A stretch of DNA of 55,992 nt from Branchiostoma floridae. Lineage: Eukaryota; Chordata; Leptocardii; Amphioxiformes; Branchiostomatidae. Shown one piece after another: positions 48,031-55,992 of this stretch; position 1 is the first letter of the stretch, and every line of letters begins with the position of its first letter. The position numbers and the translations under genes are program-made. Below the pieces are notes generated by a model. That model was given only the letters and a program-made list of their open reading frames with translations. It was not told the DNA's origin and ran no database searches. The stretch is from NCBI RefSeq assembly GCF_000003815.2, contig NC_049983.1, forward strand, positions 5,169,775 to 5,225,766, in the 5' to 3' direction.

Positions 48031-50178
48031 GCACATACTCGTAATCTCAAAGGTTTTTGAAAATGAAAGAGGCAAACTCCCCATCGCACATCACTCCGTT
48101 CAGTCGACAATGTGAGAGTGCGGCGCATTTTGGAAAAGAAATATCAGCCGAAGAAGCAAAAAGAGTGGTTCATTTGAGGTGCAGAGCTGCATGGCAAATT
48201 TCTCAATCAGTGGAAGCGAACGTAACGCTCTCCTAACACCACTGATTTAGGGTGGGTCGGGTAGCCGTAAACACGACATTTTGTCCATGGCCATGGACAA
48301 ATGATGTCCATTTTAATTCCAGATGACATCCTCTGGGAACCCAAAACTGATATCATGATACGAGCGTGCGAAAAAGTGCGAATCAAGTTGCAATATGAAA
48401 TTTAACAGATTACTACACCACACAGTATGGTATGCCGAATAAAAGATTCTCCATTTTTGTTCTTTCATATCTTCTTTGACTTTGGCATTGACTTTGGTTT
48501 TCTACAACTTTAATATCCTTGGAAAGAAGAGACCCTCTTAACACAACCATGCTTTATTCACACCAACGTTTCGTCGACCGTCTGTATCTTCTTCAATGAC
48601 GTACCAACCTGATGAAGCTATTAATAAAAATTAATATCCGTTTTCTGATTTTTATTGCAATGCACTACTTTTGGTATCAGTTTGCGGAAGTTAAGGCATA
48701 AAGTTGCTCATTTTGTAAATGCTTTGTACGATCTACACAATGCATGAAGACTTGTGCAAGACTAGGTCAATTCCGTGAACAAGATGGACTGATAGCCATC
48801 GAAAATATGGAGGTACGTGTGTTTACCTTTAAAAATACGTGACTGTTAAATTCCTATTAACTGTGCTCATACGTGACTAATGTGAAAAGCCGCGTTGTCA
48901 CACAATGTAACGATGTACATACTCTACAAATATAGATGTCAAGTCTCAGACTTCGTGTTGACGGCCTGCCTTCAACTGATGTTGAAGTGACGGGCGTAAA
49001 TATTAGCTCTGCCGAAGGTTATTGAGTTCGTGTACGTGGACGACACAGCCGCGAAGTCACGTTTTCCATCAGCTGAGCAGACAAGTCACATTTGCCCCTA
49101 TCCTGGTGCTCCCCTGACCCTGTTCGCGTTTCTGCATTATTCATTCATTACCAAGTCGCTTTTCACGACTGTTCTGGCAATGTCTAGCCTTGATGACGAT
49201 AAGCTTGCTGTGATTTACTGTGCCTTGAGGAGTTTGTCTAAGCTCCAAGCAGATCTTGCGGTGGTTTAAGACAGTAACATAAGCTGGGGAAGGAGTTTAG
49301 CCGGCAGAGCAGTTTTATTCCACCGCGGAAATTATTTTTTAAGACAAAATAGATATTTTTTTGTGTGCAATGTGTTTATCTTTACGATAAACATGGTGAA
49401 TTAAGAGCGTCGTAGATTTACTACGCTGCACCACAAACAGTAACACATGTCTAAAAGAGACTTTCAAAACTCGGCTGAGATGTACAAACTTCAGCGACAG
49501 CTTCTATTGTGCCAGATAAAGACCACACCATGTACCATACCCATCTGTGCCTGGTGGCGGTGCCCTACTCGGTTTCTCTAGCCCCCGACATGCCGAATGC
49601 ATGTGAAACACTATCAATTCTGTCATTGCACCGGTAAGGCACATGTCAATTGTGTGGCTGATATTTTCTGAATTATTCCCCAACTTTTGAACAGGATTTG
49701 TTTAAATGCCAACAGGTTCGTGTCTGGAGACGTTGGCCCACACAGTAATGGGCCAGCCCACAGGCGGGTTTCGCTGCCGAAACTTCCTAAACGATTTCTT
49801 TCAGTCTACAAATCTCCTTTCGTACTTGACAGCACGGAAACTGAAAATTTCAAACAGACTACTGCTCACTCCATTGTTAGTGACTTCGCTTATCTGCACG
49901 GGAAAGGTCCCCAATGCTGGATAATTGCATGAAATTTGTCAAACGTCGTCGACAAACTTACTAAATTGCGCGCTAAAAATCGGCACACGCGGAACAATTA
50001 GGCCGATAACTGCCTGCGTAAAGGCGCAATACCGACAACATGTATGAAATTGTTAGTAGTAGTAGTAGTAGTGCACTGTATTGTTACTAGGAGCAAAAAA
50101 AGTGATATTGTGGGAGGTCGTGGCCATGGGCTTGTCCCTGGCGTATCGGTAACAAAAAAGAGACGCACTCCTGCTTAA
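48031..50178. other. No gene recognised
   Basis: 48320-48500 is a fragment of the GGCCATGTTGATT family interior. 48555-48612 carries accaacgtttcgtcgaccgt, the reverse of a Penelope-type tail. A plus frame at 49030-49269 ends with ctccaagcagatcttgcggt, which also occurs near 40690, so it is repeat-derived. (TAG)n at 50056-50072. Confidence 0.4.
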
Positions 50179-51055
50179 TGCCTAGGTTACACATAGCCGA
50201 ATTTGGCTCCCGACTCTCTCCCGACTATGGTTTAGGAGTGATTCGGGAGCTAGTCGGCTGTAGTCGGCTGGCGTTCGGCTGAGTCGGCTGGCGTTCGGCT
50301 GGCGTTCGGCTGAGTCGGCTGGTGTTCGGCTGCCTCAGTTCAAAATATTCGGCTCTGAACGGCAACTCTGGAATGGGTCGGTTGGTGATCGGCTGGTGTT
50401 CGGCACGGTCGGCTAGTGTTCGGTTGGTGTTCGGGAGTAAGTCAGCAGTCAAATTTAATCTTAACCACGCCATAAACATTGCTGATTTACTCCCAGCTTG
50501 TTTCCAACTTACCAATGATTCGCACCAAGACCGTAGACAAATCTCTGCTAACTCATTTCCAAGCAAAAAAGACTATTGCCAGGACGTAGACGAATCACCC
50601 CCGAACTTCACACGACCGCCATCCAGCCCAAAACAAAAAAGAACCATAAATGCCTGACTGGAGCTATATGTGATCCAAATTTGATCTCTTGGTGATGTTT
50701 ACAAAATAGAAGAAAGAATAATCTTGATTAAAAACGAAAATGAGCACTCTTTTGAAAATCGCTGATTATGTCTATTTCAAGTCGAGAGAGGGTCGGCAAT
50801 CGGTTGGGGATCAGTCAGGAGTGATTCGGCAGTCTGCGGCTAGAGGTCGGGATGGTTGGTGATGGGCTAGTTAGCATTTGGGACACAGTCGGGAGTAAGT
50901 CATTTACCGGTCGGGAGATATTCGGGACCTGTTCGGCGCTAAAAAAATAGGCGTGGCCTAAACTGGTCAGACTACTCCCGAACTACTGCCGACATGGGTC
51001 GGCTAAGAGTTGGCTAGTGTTCGGGAGCCAAAGTCGGCTATGTGTAACCTAGGCA
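50179..51055. mobile_element. 877-bp MITE with TAA target duplication
   Basis: Ends tgcctaggttacacatagcc and its exact reverse, flanked by TAA (50176-50178 and 51056-51058). TIR similarity extends beyond 35 bp into ggctcccga. Subterminal parts are dense in tcggctggtgttcggctg / cgggagt motifs. A 3-bp TWA duplication fits PIF/Harbinger, although the terminal bases are not the usual GGSC. A decayed relative is at 36405-37170. Confidence 0.85.
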
Positions 51056-52854
51056 TAAGGCCGTCAAGGCCGGCATTACGATTGGGGAGACGACTGTGAC
51101 ATACCCAATAAAATTTGTTCTCTATCAGTCCATTGTCTAATTACTATAATTGGATTTAAGGTCGCGGGGAAATACTTTTGTTAAGGATATTCATTTGCAG
51201 TGATTTTATGTTCTTGACAGCCAGTCGGTAACCACACAGCGACTCGGGTCCTACAGACGGACATAGCTTTTAGCGGTGCGGTACTTTCGAAATAATCAAC
51301 TGTCACTGATCTAACCCAGATCTGGATCTAACCGTATCTACCCTCTTCATACCTAGTACAGTACACCATAGTGTTGACAGTCAAACCTGTCCCAACATTG
51401 GACTGGACACTGCTCTGGGCCAACGCGCTATCAGTTACGCCACACCATCGCCACATTGTCAGCAGAAGTCAAGGAAAAAGTCATGTGTACATGTAAGTCG
51501 TAAATGAGCAACCGGAATTATTTTAGAAGGAATTGTGTCTAGATTACACTTCGAAATTGCAAGCAGACTAGGACACTACTTGAAGAGGAAGAATACGTTT
51601 TCCTGAATGTTATAATGCTGATGAGTAACACCAACCTTCGACTGGGGAGTATTGTGTCGTCTTCCTGCGGCCGTCCCCTGGTTGTGTGCCTCCTAGTTTA
51701 CCTGACACGCTATATATATTCACGTGTGTACGTGGCATTGCTAGGGTTTCCAGTTGACAGGTAAACAATGGTAGCACGTGGCTGTCTTCTTACGTAATTC
51801 TTGCCTTAATAAATGACAGCGTAAAATTGACCAAACTGTAAAATTCAATAGAATTTGTTATCTTGACAAGGCTTTGAACTCTCCGCAGGGAATCTGAAAT
51901 GCCATGATCACCAAAAATATTCGGTTTTTATAAAAAGACTGTCTCCCTAAAACTAAATACCAGCTCCGTATCTTTTATTTCATAGAACACGGGCCCAAAA
52001 TGCCAAATAAATGTACTTACTGCATATTGATCGGCAACGAATTTCGATGGGGTTAGGAAAAGACTTGAATCCACATACACAAATATTGTGTTTTACTTCG
52101 CTCTGTTTTAGTCCAATAAATGTCTCATTTCTCGTCCATTGCAATGTGCCAATTTGATTCGTATGTCATTATCTTTGCGGCACCTATAGTTTTGACTTTT
52201 TGCACATAACTTTGGAAACTAGAAGAATTGATCCGGAAGAATAATTGAGATAGCCTTCCTGAAATATTGAAAAAAAAAACAGATATGTATAAGGAAATAA
52301 CTTTACCGGACTTTATCACAATTCTTGATGATGAATTAGTAAAGATTTACTTTGACATTCTTACTGTGACAGATAAATTGAACACCATTCAAAACTTCCT
52401 TGGTAATGTAGCAATTTTATTTAGTCTGTGAAACAATTGACGCACATTGTATCCGACTTGTAAATACTCGACCATCATATGTCAAGGTTCTACAAACGTT
52501 GTTTGTATTAACTTCATATGCAGATCTTGACCTGTAAATATTAGGCTTTCCAAGACAAATTTGTGCAGGCGGACTCTCAACATCAAGTGTTGCTAGCAAT
52601 CCATTTAACTCAAACAGTTGACAAAGCCCAAGGATTCGAGACAAAAGCACCGAAGAGGCCACACGGCGATACATGTTTGCGTGTTGGCTAGAATAAAGTT
52701 CCAGTATGGGGATTATACGGCTCCATCGTCTTTTCTGAAGATATGGCGTAAGTGTGTGCGCATGCGGTTTGCACGAGGTTGTCCTTTCATGTATTCTACT
52801 CAATCAACTGAAAGTATCCAAGATAATTGCCATAGTGCGAGGCTAACACAGCTG
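51056..52854. other. No gene recognised
   Basis: A solitary acagtcaaacctgtcccaac near 51377 resembles the terminus of the element at 34460. Otherwise AT-rich sequence with short frames (for example 52417-52803, minus) lacking any family signal. Confidence 0.4.
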
Positions 52855-52994
52855 ATGGTCAAGGACGTGTGTAAGGCATGATGGGTAATGTTGAGCACGT
52901 GGCACGCCAGTGTCAAGGTCGTGTTTAAGGCATGATGGGTAATGTTGAGCACGTGGCACGCCCGTGTCAAGGTCGTGTTTTAGGCATGATGGGT

Positions 52995-54016
52995 TGGATG
53001 GATGGGACTTGGATGGGACAGGCTCTCAACTAGGCGAGACTATTACCGTCTAGTCAACATGTACAAACTGGTCACCGGTAGTGTACCACTCCACCTCCAA
53101 CCACTCATTCCTCAAACAAGGCAAACCCAAACCCAGCTTCGTCTGCGAAACTCTTCACACCTCCACATCTCTCAATGCAAGGTTAAAAAAAGGAGGCCTG
53201 TGATTTTCAGCCTCCTAAATTCTGCAAATGACGACCTCATTTGCATAATTAAGGAAAAAATTTGAACGTGTTGACGGATATGCATGATTTTTAGCATGTA
53301 GATACCCTAAGTGAAGACTTACATAATGAGATACATATTATGCAAATTAACACCTATTTTGCATAATAAATTAGAACATTCTACCACAGCAACGTATCTT
53401 TGTCTCGGGCATGATATGGTCTTGACATTGGGTGGTAGATCACAAGCTTTTAGCGTCATGACAAAGTGAGTCAAGTTTCAACATTTAATTTTGGATTGCA
53501 GGGGCGTATTTGTCAAGACATTCCAAGATTCCAATGAGGATAACTATAGAAAGAACGACAGATTTTCATCATTTTAGGCATGCAGGTAGCTTAGGATTAG
53601 ATTTGGGCCCCCCTAGTATGTCTTTTGCATTACATTTGCAAAAGTTCTTAATATTTCATGGACGTATGAGGTCGTCGAACTCTAGTTGAGTTTGCGTGAC
53701 TTTATCAAATAACATAAAAATAAAATGTAATGCGTAACACTTGTATTTCCACAGACATCATTCTACATAACAAACCTGCAGCTGGTTCATTTGGTTTTGA
53801 GTATGCTATATATGGTATAGATCAATTTCTTCGATATCTGTAGTTGCATGACAAATTTTATAGTTATTTTTCTATTGTATTATATTGTAATGTTTCTTGT
53901 GATGAATTCTTTGTATGTTTGTCCGCATATTTGTAGGGTCTGCCGCTACCAACCCAAAGCTGCCTAGGCAAACCCATGAAATGACTTGTCTCATCGTCAA
54001 TAAAGTCAAGTCAAAG
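52995..54016 (+). mobile_element. 5'-truncated LINE inserted in the 54-bp repeat
   Basis: The start encodes RT tail sequence (RRDYYRLVNMYKLVTGSVPL, then RLRNSSHLHISQCK). The 3' end is ctgcctaggcaaacccatga ... aataaagtcaagtcaaag with short tandem AAGTC units, typical of CR1-like tails. The middle (about 53180-53690) is a nested MITE. No target duplication is visible. Confidence 0.8.
53180..53690. mobile_element. MITE of the 4372-5455 family nested in the LINE
   Basis: Its right end is atttcatggacgtatgaggt then cgtcgaactct, the reverse of the left end at 4372. The interior repeats tttgcataat, gacattgggtggtagat and gtcaagacattcca in reverse order relative to 4680-4960. It interrupts the RT tail of the surrounding LINE and is therefore younger. 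Confidence 0.7.
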
Positions 54017-54454
54017 TAATGTTGAGCACGTGGCACGCCTCACACTGACAATCATCTTTCACCAGTCCGACAAAATTACGATTAAGGGCCATAATATCAA
54101 GGGATGAAATATAAGGATCATATTAAGGGATGAAATATTGATGCATGAAGATTGATCATCATGAATCATGTTTTCTTCATCTACGGTTCTTTGGCAATTA
54201 CTGTAGTTTCAAGGTAACCCGAGATATAACAGAATCAATCCAGACCTTGCGTATCTTTATCCACCCTCATTACACATATAGGGGAAATCTGCAGGAAAGA
54301 CTGACTGTAGCAGAAGACAGACAGTCCTGGAGACAACTCTCCCTCTTCTTGTCTACCTTGTCCCTCCAACGACCAGGAGGTCAAGGGACTAGGTAGGTAG
54401 GTACACAATGTGACATATAGGAATAGACCAGGGGATTGACATATCACCTTATCA

Positions 54455-54700
54455 AGATGGGACCGCGTGGCACGATCGTCAGCGCGTTGGTCTCAGGCCC
54501 GAGAGGTCCGGGGTTCAAATCCGCCTGCCGTGTCACCGATCTTGTGCCCTTGGGAAAGGCACTTTACACAACTTTCCCCACTTAACTCAGGTGTGAATGA
54601 GTACCTAGCTGCGGCTAGTGGCAGTGACTGGCCTTTGTGGTGGTGACAGGCCATAGGGGCATGTTCGGGCATGACGCACCCGCCATGACACATGAGTCAG
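54455..54700 (+). mobile_element. tRNA-derived SINE
   Basis: tggcacgatcgtcagcgcg resembles an A box and ggttcaaatcc is a B box, 40 bp apart. The body follows: cccttgggaaaggcacttta, then aactcaggtgtgaatgagta and cctagctgcgg. That body is widespread in marine-invertebrate SINEs. The 3' end is not certain and may extend to about 54990. Confidence 0.7.
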
Positions 54701-54889
54701 GGGTAGGAGGAACCCCTTGCATCCTTGGTCGGAAGTCCTCCTAGGAGACGGAAACTCCAAACAACAAACCTGCATCTGCTGGGGCCGTCTTACACGTTGC
54801 ATACAGTTGCCCATGTAGGACTAGTGCGCCAGTGGACAAGAGGGTGGAGAAGGAAGTGCACACCCCTCCTTCACCTTAAAAACCCAAGT

Positions 54890-54945
54890 GCAGGCCAGGC
54901 AGACGGGTCGCCTAAAAAAAAAACCCGTCTGCCTACCATTGTCTT
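54890..54945 (+). other. Perfect hairpin around an A run
   Basis: ggcagacgggt (54898-54908) is followed, after cgcctaaaaaaaaa, by acccgtctgcc (54923-54933): an 11-bp stem around a short A-rich loop. It may be the end of the SINE-linked unit or an independent foldback. Confidence 0.55.
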
Positions 54946-55504
54946 CCGAGACAGACGGATGCCAACACATTATCAAGATGTCGAGCCGGAGTCCAGATAA
55001 GGTTTGATCCTCTAACATCGGGAAGGACCCATAATCTTTTCGTGTGGTGGGTTCTTTAAAAAAACGTAACGTACTTGAGGCCAGGTGTGGCTTTGTCCGA
55101 ACGAGTGGACTCATGGCACTCGGTCATTTTTGATTGGATGGAATAGTCACGTGACACGTTATACATTTAAGGGTTAATGACCCGCCTGTTCCTCGGTGTA
55201 TATGGTGTGATAACGCCTGGTCCTTTGCTATAACCACCGAATGAAACCACAAAGTGAGTGAAGCAAACGAGTGGTTTTATGACCATTCCTCCCTCAGGGG
55301 TCTGACTTTCCTCCTTGCTCGATTTGCATCGACAACGACTGGCGTCGATGCAAATTCTGACCAATGAGAACGAGCGATACACACCGGGCTGACCGGAATC
55401 CATGTATTACGGCATCATAACCAACATGGAATGGGGCCTTCTGATTGGTCTGCGGCGCCTGGTTATATGATGATTAAGGGCTAATGACCCACCCAGAGGT
55501 GTAT

Positions 55505-55719
55505 ATTGGTAGTGTCATATAGCCAGGGGACGTTGACCAATCAGAAGGCGCCATAACACATGGAAAATCATAAATAGCCATGTGTTCAGGCGGGTCATTA
55601 ACCCTTAATCAACAGACATTTGTTAATGAAACTATTTAATACATGGCTATTTATGATTTTCCATGTGTTATGGCGCCTTCTGATTGGTCAACGTCCCCTG
55701 GCTATATGATAATACCAAT
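55505..55719. mobile_element. Foldback element with 79-bp arms
   Basis: Arms 55505-55583 and 55641-55719 are reverse complements with three mismatches, separated by 57 bp. They include atagccaggggacgttgacc and ggcgccataacacatgg. The spacer and both flanks (55165, 55470) repeat gggttaatgacccgcc in either direction, suggesting a larger nested palindrome from about 55160. Confidence 0.85.
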
Positions 55720-55992
55720 TTGACCCCCTGTAAAAACAGGTCTACGCTGACCTGAGATGTATTCCTGGTAAAATAAATAAAAGTGAAAGTACATGCACTC
55801 TGCTAAATGGACTCTTGCCCTGCCCCCATCCCAGCTGCAAAAGATGGCAGGGCATCCACAGTGAATTGCAGGTATGGCCACATATGACCTATGGTCAAAT
55901 CGCATCAATGGCTGTCAGAATTAATAACAACATGCATACTCTTTAGCAAAAGTCAGTCACCAGAATCCTGGTTGATACAGTTTATCATCTGA

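Larger units (their letters stand above)
52855..54045 (+). repeat. 54-bp tandem repeat split by a LINE
   Basis: Unit aaggcatgatgggtaatgtt + gagcacgtggcacgcc + agtgtcaaggtcgtgttt starts at 52873 and 52927. The third copy stops after catgatgggt at 52994 and resumes as taatgttgagcacgtggcac at 54017. Confidence 0.9.

Noticed and set aside
49030-49269. 79-codon plus frame ending LQADLAVV
   Set aside because: Part of its sequence recurs near 40690 as a repeat; no splice partners or recognised domain.
54461-54535. Functional tRNA gene
   Set aside because: A/B boxes are present but a SINE body follows directly and the cloverleaf is incomplete.

Overview
The window is animal genomic DNA: intron-rich genes with GT-AG splice sites, many short DNA transposons, 5'-truncated LINEs, microsatellites and four blocks of N (assembly gaps). 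Two genes can be rebuilt, both on the minus strand. The gene content (a divergent TRIM gene, a Reeler protein, a family 1 glycosidase) and repeat style suggest a lancelet (Branchiostoma); this is inference, not proven by the sequence.

Gene 1 (19413 down to 10195, 11 coding exons, 592 codons) joins a TRIM/RBCC ubiquitin-ligase module (RING, B-box 1, B-box 2, coiled coil) to a complete Rab11-like small GTPase at the C-terminus. Every junction is phase-compatible and the total is an exact multiple of three. The layout resembles TRIM23, which joins a TRIM module to an ARF GTPase, but here the GTPase is of Rab type. It has no C-terminal prenylation cysteine and carries unusual residues in its nucleotide-binding motifs. 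This is the most interesting object in the window.

Gene 2 (43455 down to 30551, 13 coding exons, 686 codons) encodes a secreted protein with a signal peptide, a Reeler domain and one glycoside hydrolase family 1 domain of the lactase/beta-glucosidase type. Both catalytic glutamates are present. Again all 12 junctions agree in phase. Intron 7 holds a 63-bp tandem array in which each unit carries a degenerate copy of a GH1 exon end plus its splice donor. Intron 1 holds a 22-bp minisatellite with higher-order structure.

The rest is repeats. At 1063-2599 and 26958-27411 lie two related hAT-type elements with exact 8-bp target duplications. At 2953-9307 is a composite with inverted ends, containing a long-palindrome Tc1-like element (5945-7123) whose empty site survives in a paralogous copy at about 4030-4100. 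At 20731-21957 and 46822-48030 are two copies of a 1.2-kb element. At 22043-23023 is a palindrome-bounded element holding a tRNA-like promoter. A TA-flanked element (34460-35120) sits in intron 9 of gene 2. A TAA-flanked element lies at 50179-51055, with an older relative at 36405-37170. A LINE interrupts a 54-bp tandem repeat at 52995-54016. A 79-bp foldback lies at 55505-55719. No host coding gene was found in 1-10194, 19540-30150 or 43460-55992.
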